The notes beneath the pieces are model-generated. The model searched no databases, was not told the DNA's origin, and was given only the letters and a program-made list of their open reading frames with translations. A DNA stretch of 64,000 nt from Mycogone perniciosa. Taxonomy: Eukaryota; Ascomycota; Sordariomycetes; Hypocreales; Hypocreaceae. Location: assembly GCA_025331125.1 (NCBI GenBank), contig JAOALB010000030.1, positions 186,001-250,000 of the forward strand. The letters are read 5' to 3'. Position numbers and translations under genes: made by a program. Below, in pieces: positions 11,901 to 23,397 of the stretch (within the stretch, counting starts at the first letter, position 1; the number at the start of each line of letters is the position of its first letter).

Positions 11901-13778
11901 TCTCATTGGAGGCGGCGACGCTCATAACCTTCCCGGAGTCGCTTTGGCAGCAGCATTCGCCATGCATAGTAATACATAACTACGAAGTAGTCCATCGACG
12001 CAATAATAATAGTTATTCACACCATCTTTCCCAGAGCGGTTTAGGATTGTTACACTAGTATCTACTCCGTAGTAGTAAATAACTTTCCCCTCAGCTACTA
12101 CTGCTCTGTACTCCGTACTACTGCAGTGCAACACCCTCCACCATCTCCAAAACTGATTCAATTCACGATTCAATTCCGATATCCATTCGCCGAAATGCCG
12201 TCTCTTCCCTCTCCTCGCATTTTGCATTGTCTGCCACATACGTACGTTATGTGTAGTGCAGTCTGGCACATCGCATCGTCGTCAATGTGCCTCTTCTTCG
12301 TCTGCCAGGGCCACAGACAGGCATGTAACTTCAGCTGAGAGTTTTTGCACGGTATGGTGGCGTATATCGGCCCCTCTCTCTTCCCGCCCGCCCGTCTTGT
12401 CATCGCCTTTTCGTTGGACTTACTATTATTGCGGAGAATTAATTCTCTTCGGGTCGTCCCTTGGCGGCGTGCCGTTATACGTCTGTCTGTCTTGTGGGCG
12501 GCAGATCGCTTGTGACTGAAACCCGCTCCACATCATGTTGTGTTGGTTGGTTAACAGGCCTTGACTCGACGTTCACATGCGCCAGTGTCTGCAAGCTTCT
12601 GCACACAGATGAATGTCTGCATGACAGTCGGCGACCGTTCTGTTCGTCAGTTGAGCAGCAAGGGCCGTCGCTTCCGTGGCCCTAATGTCATGTACGAGTC
12701 TGTCTGTTCGAGTAAGGCTCCGCCTGTGTGTGGACTCCGACACAGGCTGTGTTTGAAATGCCTGAGAACAGCAATGGAGAAAAGAGGCTGAAAAGGTGGC
12801 GGCGGATCTATCTCCGGGGGATCGCATTGGCCAAGTGGCAGAGACGCCAGCAAAACGACACATCGCAACGGACGTATGCAGGCGCGCTCCCCGAGATGCC
12901 CATGTCATGTCGAACGAGCCTCTCAGGCCTCAGAGGCCCTTCATCACTAATGCGTCTGTCTATGCCCCGTACATTAGGTCCATACTACCTGTAATACACA
13001 CAAGCATCGACAGGGGGGCCTCATCAATGAAGCATCTCCGAAAGTGACAGATGACAGAGGCTGGCTCATCATTACTATTACATTAGTACTCCTCCGTACT
13101 TACTCCATATGCGTGTGGCACAAGCTGTCGCTCGTCAACTCTACTCGGCTCGGCATGTCTTCAATTGCCAGTCTCTCATCCCTACCTTTGGTTCTCCCCA
13201 CACCCTACTCGTACCCTTTTTTTCTTGCATTTTTCGGCAATATTTTTAATTCTCCATTTCTGATCCCCTTTCAACCTGCAGAGACCTGCCCTCGCCTCCC
13301 CTGCTCTTAATGCGATCAGAGAATAAAACGGGTTTGCCGCACTTCTGTACGACCACCCCCAAAGCCGCCAAGCCAAGCCTCATCTCACACGACGTCAACC
13401 GCGGCGTCTGTACAACAATAGACATAGGTGCCATTTGATTGACGCAACGTCAACCACCAGAAGGCTTTCAATTCATTATGGCCAAGAATTTCATCTGCAG
13501 TCACGACCTGTCTGTATAAGTCACATCCTTCCTATAAATCTCGCCTTCTCTGTATGTAAACGCCTCCCATCTCCACCAAAACTGTCCACTAATCCAGACA
13601 AGATCAAACAAACACGACCGAGACACTTTGGAGACTCCGAGCCCCAGGTATATCCCGCCGGCGGGTACATTTTATCGGAGTCGGAATTTCTCTAAACCTC
13701 GCTGCTACCGAATCCGTTTCTTTCAGCCTGACTCCCTCCCTCCCTCCCACCCACCAAACCAACAAACAACAACCTACC
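8977..13778. other. 4.8-kb gene-poor interval
   Basis: No convincing protein gene. ORFs here reach at most 140 codons, overlap on both strands and show no domain or codon bias. Visible elements: a GTAT microsatellite at about 11785-11805; an 8-bp inverted repeat at 11316-11333; copies of TACTCCGTA at 11326, 12063 and 12109; and one exact iron-box match on the minus strand at 9150-9158. A pyrimidine-rich leader with CTCCCTCCCTCC lies just before the small gene at 13779. Long 5' leaders or non-coding transcripts could occupy parts of it. Confidence 0.55.
11316..11333. repeat. inverted repeat built from the dispersed 9-mer
   Basis: ACGGAGTA, a 2-bp GT spacer, then TACTCCGT: perfect 8-bp arms. 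It is one of the clearest paired arrangements of the TACGGAGTA/TACTCCGTA motif that recurs in the intergenic DNA of this window. Confidence 0.8.
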
Positions 13779-14081
13779 ATGTGTCGCATTGTCATCTTCA
13801 ACGGCACCTGCACAAGGTGTGGTGAAGCACAGACGTGGGACGACCTCTCACAACAGTTATCATGTCTCGAAGCGAAGAATAACGGCGCCTTTGGCGAGTG
13901 CTCGGCCGGCATATTCGCCGAGCATCACGAGTTTGACCAGGAGTGTGACCGATGTTCTGAAGAGGACGAAGGCGTTGGGGATATCGGCGACGAAGTGGAG
14001 GGGAACCTGGTGGCATTGGGGAAGCGTCTCGCCGAAGAAGACCAGACATCGAGGAGAGATCGAAAGAAAATGAAGACATGA
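13779..14081 (+). CDS. small cysteine-containing acidic hypothetical protein (100 aa)
   Basis: A single exon of 100 residues beginning MCRIVIFNGTCTRCGEAQTW. The cysteines form two C-x2-C pairs (C11/C14 and C56/C59) plus C2, C29 and C41, an arrangement suited to one zinc site. The C-terminal third is acidic and ends in a basic KK tail. The ATG context (ACCATGTG) after a long C/T- and A/C-rich leader looks like a normal fungal start. No signal peptide or membrane segment. I recognise the type as a short conserved fungal hypothetical protein but know no function. Like the ORF at 5491-5688 it starts MC, but cysteine spacing differs, so homology between the two is only a possibility. Confidence 0.65.
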   Translation: MCRIVIFNGTCTRCGEAQTWDDLSQQLSCLEAKNNGAFGECSAGIFAEHHEFDQECDRCSEEDEGVGDIGDEVEGNLVALGKRLAEEDQTSRRDRKKMKT

Positions 14082-14707
14082 CATGGGGGAATTCTTGGAG
14101 AATTCTTGGACATGGCGTTAATGCGCATACCCTCATACAACCGAGTCAGGAAACGGATGGGCGGCGGCACCAGAATTGGCCAACTCTTTTTATGGACGGC
14201 ATTTTGTTTTTCTTACCATGAACGTTGTCAGGCGTTGGGGTGTGATTTTCGAGGGCACAGGGGAACCGAACACCCAGAGGAGGCATGTTCGGATATTACA
14301 GATGGACGAAACTCGGACAAGTTGGCACTATACGCATTACAAACAAATGCCATAACGACGCCTTGACGGTCACCGTGGTTAGATCGTCGAAACAAGGGCG
14401 CGTGTATTCTACCTCTTATTTTTTTTCGCTCCAACACCTGAGCATGATGACATTTACGAACACCACGAACATCGAGCAAGACGTTCCTATTCAGCCCTTA
14501 CAATGGGGCTATTGCAAACTCGTTAGAAGTGGTATTTGGGCATAGTTTTATATCTCAAATATCACACGGGAGAGGTGCTCTTTGACCCAACCTACAGTTT
14601 ATCGTCCTCGAGGTAGACAAGTCTAGTCATCCACGCGTCGTTCCACAGCATCATTATATGCCATCTTCCTGCCGGCTCTATCATTAACCCTTTGAAATAT
14701 ATTTCCT
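14082..14707. other. intergenic between convergent genes
   Basis: Contains the 3' ends of the flanking genes. A short tandem duplication of an 11-bp unit (GAATTCTTGGA) sits at about 14090-14111, directly after the stop codon of the small Cys gene. No gene is supported. Confidence 0.5.
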
Positions 14708-15547
14708 TCAATCATCCCTATCCCATGTCTCCCTTATAACTCGCCAATACCGCTCCCCCTCCGCCCTCGCAAGTGACACATGTCCCGCACCCTCAAACTT
14801 TTCCATCCGAACCCTGAACCCTGTCGACACTGCCCTCGCAGCATGATCCTCAACGTCGTGCCAATCAATCAATTTATCGCCCGTGCTGTACAAATATGTC
14901 CTTCGATCTTCTGTTGCAACTAACGCCTTAACGAGGATCCCCTCTGCATCGCGGTCCGCAGTAGGGCGCGTGAGTCGCAGCTTGATGAGAGCGCACACCA
15001 TCATGAGGAACATGTGCAGAAAGGGTGATGCCCACCAGGGGAGAGACTGGCTGATGGCTTTGTAGGCGCTCGAATAGTGGAAGTATCCCGGACAGGAGTC
15101 CATGCACAGGACGTAGCGCGGGAGGGACACGTCTTTGAGCATTTCGCGGATCCGGGCTGCAGCGTTCACGCCGCCGTTGGAGAAGATGTGCATCAGAACC
15201 TTGTGATTCTTCTTGTCGCTGGGTTCCGGTTCTGCGAGGGCTTTGAGAATGGGGATTGCTGGGGCTATGCGCTTGCGGGCGAGGGGAGGCCAGAAAACGT
15301 GTGTTACGGGAGAGCGCACGAGGAGGATGCGGGAGGAGGGAAACATGGTGCGGTGTTGGGCGACGTATTTTGCGATGTGGACGTCGCGGGCGTCCATCCA
15401 GCTCAGGATTAGGACTAGTTCTGGATCGCTGCTTGAGGAGTTTCGTGTGGCATAATCTGATGGAGTGAAGTATGATACGGAAGGGCTGAGATGTTGCATG
15501 AAGGATAAGGGCGCATCGGCCTTTGATGGTGGTGGTTTGGATGCCAT
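14708..15547 (-). CDS. DUF829/TMEM53-like alpha/beta-hydrolase (PaxU-like)
   Basis: 279 residues from the ATG at 15547; the frame is open upstream but offers only a non-ATG start. The core shows the DUF829 (TMEM53/PaxU) pattern: ILSWMDARDVHIAKYV near residues 47-62, where these proteins have a W-x-A-x-x-x-x-x-x-K-Y motif, then a nucleophile elbow HIFSNGG with Ser123. The likely acid is in STGDKLI (Asp224) and the histidine in GAGHVSL (His256). A hydrophobic stretch at about 170-190 may be membrane-associated. Family members include PaxU from indole-diterpene clusters and the nuclear-envelope protein TMEM53, but most fungal copies are not in clusters. No biosynthetic neighbours are present here, so a substrate cannot be assigned. 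Confidence 0.82.
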   Translation of the reverse strand: MASKPPPSKADAPLSFMQHLSPSVSYFTPSDYATRNSSSSDPELVLILSWMDARDVHIAKYVAQHRTMFPSSRILLVRSPVTHVFWPPLARKRIAPAIPILKALAEPEPSDKKNHKVLMHIFSNGGVNAAARIREMLKDVSLPRYVLCMDSCPGYFHYSSAYKAISQSLPWWASPFLHMFLMMVCALIKLRLTRPTADRDAEGILVKALVATEDRRTYLYSTGDKLIDWHDVEDHAARAVSTGFRVRMEKFEGAGHVSLARAEGERYWRVIRETWDRDD

Positions 15548-17347
15548 GCTGTCGCCCCGGGGGGGGGTTTGCGAAATACTCGCTAATTGTATTTTCTCGA
15601 GAAGAAACAAGGAGATTACAGTACTGTAAGAGAGCAGTGATGATTGATGCCTTTGAGTAAAGATGTCGGGGATTCTGTGCGACCGTAAGTCATCTCATTC
15701 ATATCCAACCTCGGCATAGGAGATTGAGAACAGTCCCACCACACCTCCGGACCCGTCCCGGAGCGGAAGCGGAGAAAATAAGCCCGGAATTCCGCCGAAG
15801 GCTATGGGGTCCGACTCCAAGGCGACGGCCCATACGATAAATTATCTCAAAATTGTTATGTTGGGTGAGGAGCACAGCTGGGTTTAAAAGTTAAGGTTTC
15901 TCAACGAGCAAACAAACACATTCAATGTACTTAGATATGCATAGCATAGTGTTTGCTGAATGGCACGGCTTCGTTACGTGCCCATGAAGCCTCGGTAAAC
16001 AAGCGAGGTGGCCGCACACAAGTTCGAGTTATAGTAGTATGTCATCCGTTTCTTTTTTTGCTAAGACAGGACGAGAGAGTCTGTGGCTCCCGTCTGTGTC
16101 TATGTAGTGCGACGCTGTTACTCGTTTTTTTGTGTGACGACGTCGAGGATAGTCCAACAGAGTGGGTCTGTCTCATTGGGAAGAGTCGTTGGCGCCTCGG
16201 GTGGGTAGGTGAAGGGGGAAAATGGAATAAAATTGGGTGGAGGTATTTTTATTTTGATCGTCTCTGGGTTCATGAGAATCTGAATACATCTGACTATTAA
16301 GTTGGTGCATAATCTACCCGCGAAAGGATCTCGACGTGATCTGAAGCGGCACAGCAGAACGTCTGCCACACCATCGGTGTGCAACCATTGTCAGGGGCTG
16401 TATGTGACGCAAAATTGGCGATTTGGGGCGATTGCTCATGCTATAGCGTCGATTTGCACGACTTTATGTGAGTTGGCAGATAGAGATGGGCAGATGTCTA
16501 CGATGAATTGGATTCAAGACGATGGAGGGTTATTCACGCCTAGCCAACTAGCATCACATATTCCCTAGAAGAACTTGACTTGTGTTATTGATGAGCAGAG
16601 AAGCGGCCTCTCCTCATGAGACTGGGCAAAAGAGACTCGAGCATATTTTGTGCAAGTGCGCCTGTGGGTTCCCCTGTGTTGAACAACATGCACGCAAGAT
16701 CTGTAATACCAAGACTTGACCTAGATGTAACACTAAAACGACTGATGCCAAAAAAAACATGACACTTGGGCTGGTTGGGCATTGATTGAAGTATGGCGAG
16801 ATATCGCCAACTCTCACAGCCCCTGGCCGGTTCTTCCATGTTCCAGCGTCCAAGGGGCTGTGCTCATTTCCGTCTTCCCGTGGCAACGGCAGTTGCTGGC
16901 AATCACTACTCATGAGCCGTCCTGCTTGCTGTAGACATACCACGTTTGATGGACTGACAATATATGCCCCAGATAGAAAGACTTGCCGTTGTACTGGGGG
17001 AAGCTTCGTGCTATCGAGCAGGCAAACAACTGCCATCCCGTCGAGGATCCTTCTGCCGGTCCGTCACTGACACAAAGGAAATGGCAATTGACATAGCTGA
17101 CAGGACGTCCACTCCCTCTGGCCAGCAGTCATAAGTTGCCATCAGCTCTCCTATACATCCAGCTGCCATAACTCTTTTCCTCTCACTCCTTTACTTCCTC
17201 ACTACCACCATCGTGTTAAACACCTCACTCCTCCTCATCCAACTCTAGGCGAGAGTGTCTCTGTACAAAAGAAAACCATCAGGAGACTCTTCGTTATTCT
17301 TCTTCCATTGGTACCATCTTTCCAACTCTTTCCATCAACCTGTCATC
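15548..17347. other. intergenic between divergent genes
   Basis: Shared upstream region of the DUF829 gene (-) and the aspartic protease (+). A C/T-rich stretch at 17160-17340 is the likely protease leader. Scattered ORFs show no domains. Nothing else is seen. Confidence 0.5.
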
Positions 17348-18848
17348 ATGAAGATTACGCACTGGCTGCTCTGCCTCTTTGGAGGCGCTGCCATGACTGT
17401 GTCAGCGCTTGGGCTCCCTCAGATCAGGCAGCACGCCCCTGATTGGGATCTCTCCAAGCCCATGAATGGCATCTCCTTCCAGCGAGCTAAGGCTTCCTCC
17501 AAGCCGACTGAAGATCGCACCACTATGCGTTTCTCTCGCCTCCGAGGCACCAAAGGCAGGCCTGGCGACCGCTCTGCCACGTCTGCCCGGAGCCGAGTCC
17601 TCCGCAACTCGCCAACCCCTGGGCAGTTCAACCCCTCGTTCCAAAACGTCAGCGCCATTGGCGAGGCTTCCACCCAGTATGCCATTCAGTGCGGATGGGA
17701 TAGCGTCCCTGTCTGGCTTCTCTTCGACACGGGCAGCTCTGACACCTGGGCAGCCAAGACCGGCTTCAAGTGCTGGGATGGCAGTGGAGACGTCTACAAC
17801 CAGGCGGCCTGCGGGTTTGGCAGGCCGCTCATTGACCATTTTGCCCATGGCGAGATCGAAGACCTGCATTTCTATCTCAAGTATGGATCCGGGGAACATG
17901 TCTCGGGTCCCATGGGCTTCAGCGACATCTCCTGCGGCGGGGTGTCTGTGTCGAAGCAGCAAGTCGGCCTTGCCAACAGCACCTACTGGCACGGTAACAA
18001 CGTCACGGTTGGCATTCTTGGGCTGGCGTATCCGGCCATCACCAGCGCTTATTTCGGAGATATCGGGAGCGAGGCGCCGTGGAATGCCATGACATACACG
18101 CCTTTCTTGACCAGCGCTATTAGCCAGGGCAGCATCAGCCCGGTCTTCAGCGTCGGCTTGTTGAAGAACTCAACGGACGGTGTGATTGCTTGGGGTGGTC
18201 TGCCGCCGATGGATTGGCAGTTTACCGGCTTTGCATCGACTAATCTCATCATTGTACGTGTAAAGCTCCAGTCAGATGTTTCATCGCAATCATGATCCTC
18301 GACTAACATCAGGGGTAGGCCAACCTCATCGGCCAAGAGGAGACTTCTTGGAAGTACTCGTTCTATACTATCATCCCTGATGGTGTGAAATGGGGCCAGA
18401 CGACCGACACCACCAAATACCCGTACATTGTTGACACGGGCACGACCATGATGTATCTCCCTCCTCGTGAGTGAAACCTGTCGACATCTCTAGCACTCTA
18501 GACCGAGAGAGAGAGAGAAGGTTAATAACAGCGCACTTAGCTCTTGCCGAGGCCATTGCGATGGCTTTCCAGCCCCGAGCTGTGTATCTCTACCAATGGG
18601 GCACATACTTTGCACCGTGTGATGCCATTCCTCCTCGCTTCGCCGTCATCATCTCGGGCGTGGAGTTTTGGATCAACCCAGCGGACTTGATTTACAAAGA
18701 CCTCGTCGACCCCCTGACGGGCTACTGTGCGATTGGCATTGCCAGCGGCGGATCTGGTCCATATATCCTTGGTGATGTGTTCCTCCAGAATGTCCTGGCT
18801 GTCTTTGACGTTGGTGGTGCAGAGATGCGCTTCTACTCAAGGCAATGA
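17348..18848 (+). CDS. secreted pepsin-like aspartic protease (family A1)
   Basis: Exons 17348-18253, 18319-18466 and 18541-18848, about 453 residues. The N-terminus MKITHWLLCLFGGAAMTVSA is a signal peptide, followed by a basic, Ser/Arg-rich segment of about 75 residues that looks like a propeptide. Both catalytic aspartates are present: LFDTGSSDTW (Asp127) and IVDTGTTMMYLP (Asp341). The region YGSGEHVSG matches the flap neighbourhood. The C-terminal lobe ends with GPYILGDVFLQNVLAVFD, a standard A1 motif. Potential N-glycosylation sites include NSTY and NVTV. No C-terminal anchor is seen, so secretion is likely. The first acceptor was placed at 18318 because the earlier AG at 18312 would bring in a stop. 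It is a substrate-degrading or nutritional protease; specificity is unknown. Confidence 0.9.
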
Positions 18849-21393
18849 GGTTGCATAACCTGGAAAGCGAACAGGTGATGTGCTATGTTTTTTTTACTTC
18901 TATTGTGGATGAGGAACTAATTGGCAATGGCTGATTGATTGGTGGATGATTTATTGTGTGTGGAGGATGGTATTTATTTGTTGCAACGCTGGCAAAACTG
19001 AGACTGTGAGAGAATAATGGCTTTTTATTTGGAGCAATCAACATTAACATGGTGATCATGTGGCGATCTCTGGTGCTTATCGGCATTTAGTACCCCGTAG
19101 AGCACTAATTATTAACAGCTGCTCTATGCCTATCTACTCCGTGCAATATATAAGTACGAGTAGTAGCAGTATCGGATTTAATACCACCCCCAATTATTGG
19201 GCTTGCGTGCTTTGCTTACGCATTAAACATCTCAACTACTACGAAGTACCTGTCTGACTTTTGTTACCCTAAACATCTCGAGTACTCGACGCAAATTGGT
19301 CGTGAAGGACGCAAAGGAAAAGAAACTGTGTCATTCCCATAATCGACAGTTGAGGGTGAAGAGAGAAAACGAATTGATATCAACCACCATGAGAGGTGTC
19401 GCAGCAGGTGCGCCTTTAGGCAGGGCGAGAGCCAACACATGGAGTTTCAGCAAGGTGAGAAGAAATACCCCTTGGCTCGGAATTCCCTATTTTTTTCTCT
19501 ATTCTTTTTCCTCCTCCACGCTCGTTGGGTATCGCTAGCATTTTTCGTTTGTTTTTGGAGGTATGAGCAGCAGCAGCAGCAAGCAGCAGTGAAGGCATCG
19601 TCAAGTCAAGTGACCAGCAAGCGACAAGAAGACAAAGAGAACAAGAAGACAAGCAGCAAGAAAACAAGCAGCAGGCGGTGAAATTAGCATCTCGACCGCC
19701 AATTGATGGGGCTCCACTATAAAAGCAATGAGCTTCTAAATGGAAGAAGGCTTGGAATGGAAAGCTTACGAGTACTACTTGTACGGAGTAATACTACTGC
19801 GGTATTCATGGGCCGAGTGGCACGAGAACGAAACAAAAGGCCGAGCCCAAGAATGGAATTCCGGCCCAAAGGAGGAACGATTTCTTTTCAACAAGACATC
19901 AAACAGGCGAGATGAGCTGTTTTGTTTGGTCTCATGATCAATCGGATGCCTCCGGAGGCTATTATTGTTCCTGCAGGGCCTCCATGCCTGCATGAGCTTT
20001 GCTTGGAAGGGTTGGCCAGCCTGCCTGAAGAGGCAATTTCTGGATTATTGAACGAACCATGCCTCTCGTCTCAGAACACTACGGAGTACTACTACTGGGA
20101 GGCAGAAATGAATGTATCAGGGACCTGCAAACCACTCTCATTTCATGATCGGTCACCTGCTCTGAAAAAAAAAAAAGTCGCCTCGAACCGGAAGTGCCTG
20201 TCCGCCTGCCGGGACGATTCGGAGGTTCGTTCAGGGGGTTGCGGAGCCGCCACAGCCCGGCAGAGGCCCTGGACCCTCATTCTCCAGGCTTACAGGGCCC
20301 TTTGCTCCCTTTGCCTCAGTGGGCGCTCCAGTTCCCCACTGGCAATCCTCGGCACAGGGGGGAGAGCTAAAGCCGCCGGAACGCTTTGACGATGGTGGCT
20401 GTTTTTTTGTGCTGATTTGCGAGGGAGAGACGACTCACGAGACCAACTACGGAGTAGGGGTAATACTGCGAGTAGTGCTCCATATTACTCGTACTACTCA
20501 AAAGAAAAGGACCAGCTATTATTATTATTATTATTAGCTGTCCGTCCATAAGGAGGAGTAGAATAATGCGGGGTGTGTGGTGAAAGGGGTCCGTCCCGAG
20601 GTTGCACACTCTTACAACGAGTATTCGCCGAACCTGCGGCTGCCACTGCCACTGCTGCTACTGCTTGCTCTACAGCTGCTCTGCTGCTGTTACTGCTATG
20701 CTACCTATTATTGCTGCCAACTGCCCGAGCTTATAATACCTTGTTGACTTTTTCTGTGCAATTTTTTTCTTTTCTTTTTGCTCATCACACCACCACTGAT
20801 GACCCTTCGTCTTCTCATCTCTTTTTCTCCATCTCGTTTCGAAAGCTCACTCGGATCTCACCCTGCTTAATTAAGCCCTGGATCATATTAAGCCGCAGCT
20901 GGGCTGGACTTCAGCACAGTTACGGAGTACTCGTACATAGTACTGCCCCCCTGTGCGCCTGAGCTTGGATGCGCCTCGGCTGTCGGTCTGCTGACAGTGT
21001 CAGCGCTTTCAGTCAGTCACAGCGCCTGGAATTGCTGCCAAAGACACACCCTCTCACAAAAAGTTCACACACACACACGAACACAAACACAAACACTCAC
21101 CCACTTCACCACTCACGCTTATAACCCGGACCTTTCGTCACCTCACTCACTCAAACTCATCACACACTCTTCCCTCACCCATTGACTTGTGTTCATCACC
21201 ATTTTCACCCAAACCCGAACCCGAACCCGATCTCGATCGACCTGTTCCTCCTTCTGCTATTGCTTCATATGTCTCAGCTGCTACGCCGGATGCCTCTGCT
21301 ATTATCACATCCCAAGCACCGCATTAGTTTAGCATCTCTACGCCAACAGCCCGCTGGCGGATCATCATCAGTTCCACCGCCATAACCATAACG
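18849..21393. other. 2.5-kb intergenic region upstream of the PFK-2 gene
   Basis: No gene is supported. Four copies of TACGGAGTA lie at 19782, 20080, 20448 and 20921, the densest group in the window. There is a TTA microsatellite near 20517-20537, a CA-rich tract at 21060-21100 and a short CCCGAA repeat at 21210-21230. The last 300 bases are C- and CA-rich, as in leaders of highly expressed fungal genes. Confidence 0.5.
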
Positions 21394-22933
21394 ATGCCGT
21401 CTAAAACTAACAATGGCGTGGGGATCCAGGTTGAGGACACCAAGATATGTGTCGTCATGGTTGGTCTCCCAGCTCGTGGGAAGAGCTACATCGCACAGCT
21501 AGGTATGTCACATGCGAACGAGTATGCCCTGGTCAAGGCATTCATCATTCATTCTTCCTCCAGAACCTCAGCTAATGCGAGAAACGCAGCCCAGCGCTAC
21601 CTCCAATGGCTGTCTATTCCTGCGGCCACCTTCAACGTCGGCAACTATCGGCGTAACGATGCGCCGCATCCCAAGGCCGACTTTTTCGACTTCAATAACC
21701 CCGAGGGCGAGAGGAAACGCCGCGCTGCTGCAGAGGCCGCCTTGGCCGACATGCTGGCCTGGTTCCGCACAGGTGGCGTTGTCGGCATTCTGGATGCCAC
21801 CAACTCGACCAAGGAGCGCCGCAAATGGGTCTCGGACATGTGCGCCGCCCATGGCATCGAGGTCCTCTTCGTCGAGAGCAAATGCGACGACGAGGACGTC
21901 ATCATGGCCAATATCCGCGATGTCAAAGCCACCAGCCCTGATTATCGCGGCGAGGACCCGGAGGCCGCAGCCCAGGACTTTCACAACCGCATCAGCCACT
22001 ATGAGAAGGTGTACAAGACCATCGACGGCGATGGCGACGAAAGCGACTACACCTACCTGAAGCTGATGAATGTCGGCAAGCAGGTCATCATCAACCGCAT
22101 CCAAGACTATCTCCAGAGTCGCATTGTCTACTACCTGATGAATCTGCACATACGACCGCGCTCGGTTTGGTTATCGAGGGTAAGATGCCCCCCTCGCAAG
22201 AAATCGAACCTGAGTCTCGCTAATTAGAACCATTGCAGCACGGAGAGTCTCAGTACAACTTGAGTGGAAGAATAGGCGGTGATGCCCTGTTATCACCCCG
22301 AGGAGAGCTGTACGCCAAGAAGCTCCCGGACTTGGTAAGGGAGTCCGTAGGAGTAAGTGTCTCATTATTCTCTTTTCTCTTGATCAAATCGTATTTACTG
22401 ACTGCGTGCTTCAGGATGATCGTCCCCTGACAGTGTGGACATCGACTCTGAAACGGACCATTGCTACGGCCCGGTTTCTCCCTCCGCACTACAACCAGCT
22501 CCAGTGGAAGGCGCTGGATGAGCTGGACTCTGGAGTTTGCGACGGCCTGACGTATCAGGAGATCAAGGACCGTTATCCCGAGGACTTTGCGGCGCGCGAT
22601 GAGGACAAGTACAACTACCGGTACCGCGGTGGCGAGTCGTATCGTGACGTGGTGATCCGCCTGGAACCCATCATAATGGAACTGGAACGTAGCGAGGACA
22701 TTCTCATTGTGACTCACCAGGCGGTTCTGCGATGCATCTATGCATACTTCATGAAGAAGGACCAAGCCAAAAGCCCCTGGATGAACGTGCCTCTGCACAC
22801 CTTAATCAAGCTGACACCAAGAGCCTATGGTACTGAGGAGATCCGCTATGAGGCGAACATTCCTGCTGTGAGCACATGGAGGGGCAAGGGGAGCACAGCC
22901 AAGCACGAGAATCCCACTCCAGAAAGCCTTTAG
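21394..22933 (+). CDS. bifunctional 6-phosphofructo-2-kinase / fructose-2,6-bisphosphatase
   Basis: Exons 21394-21502, 21590-22179, 22239-22352, 22415-22933, about 443 residues. The kinase half has the P-loop GLPARGKS (residues 24-31), followed by RYLQWLSIPAATFNVGNYRR and GILDATNSTKERR. The phosphatase half opens with RHGESQYNLSGRIGGD; His234 is the phospho-acceptor, formed across an exon junction. It continues with TSTLKRT and the second catalytic histidine in LIVTHQAVLRC (His372). Both active sites look intact, unlike some yeast paralogues in which one activity is lost. The protein makes and degrades fructose-2,6-bisphosphate, the allosteric switch between glycolysis and gluconeogenesis in the cytosol. 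It is short and lacks the long regulatory N-terminus of Pfk26-type enzymes. Intron 1 (87 nt) has no stop in frame. Confidence 0.93.
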
Positions 22934-23397
22934 ATGGTGGTGTACGGACAGTTGCATTTGAAGCACCTGCATGGATGGGTATCGGTCAACAACCATGAAA
23001 GCTGGGTTATGCATATTCGAGTTAGATCGTAGCTAAGTAATTAAAAATGTACGAAATATGCACATGCATCAACAACTGGTATCTAACCTTCAAAGTGGAA
23101 GCCTTCTGATGTCATCGACACAGCAATGATCAAGTGTACTTACTTGGAGGCATGATTCACAGATGGGCTTCTGTTTGGCTTTCATGCTGGCGTTCATCAG
23201 TGAAGAAATTCATGTTTGTCGTGTGTATCATGCAGAAACTGTGACTTTTGAGCATCATGATGAATGTTTGGCCGTCCTGGCACTTTCAAACCCTCTGAAA
23301 ACCACCACGCAATCTCCTTCCCACCCTGGAATCCCAATTCAACCTGTTTCCGCACAATAGCTCTGCAGTTCAAAGAGGTCAAAATCTTTCTTGAGCC
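22934..23397. other. intergenic
   Basis: 3' flank of the PFK-2 gene and upstream flank of the next ORF. No feature is recognised apart from a weak C-box/D-box-like pair near 23258-23300 that lacks a terminal stem. Confidence 0.4.

Noticed and set aside
21205..21235. CCCGAA repeats as interstitial telomeric sequence
   Set aside because: Fungal telomere repeats are TTAGGG/CCCTAA; these are three to four copies of a different unit in a C-rich leader.
23250..23305. Box C/D snoRNA candidate (ATGATGA to CTGA)
   Set aside because: No terminal stem and no convincing guide; lies in the 3' flank of the PFK-2 gene.
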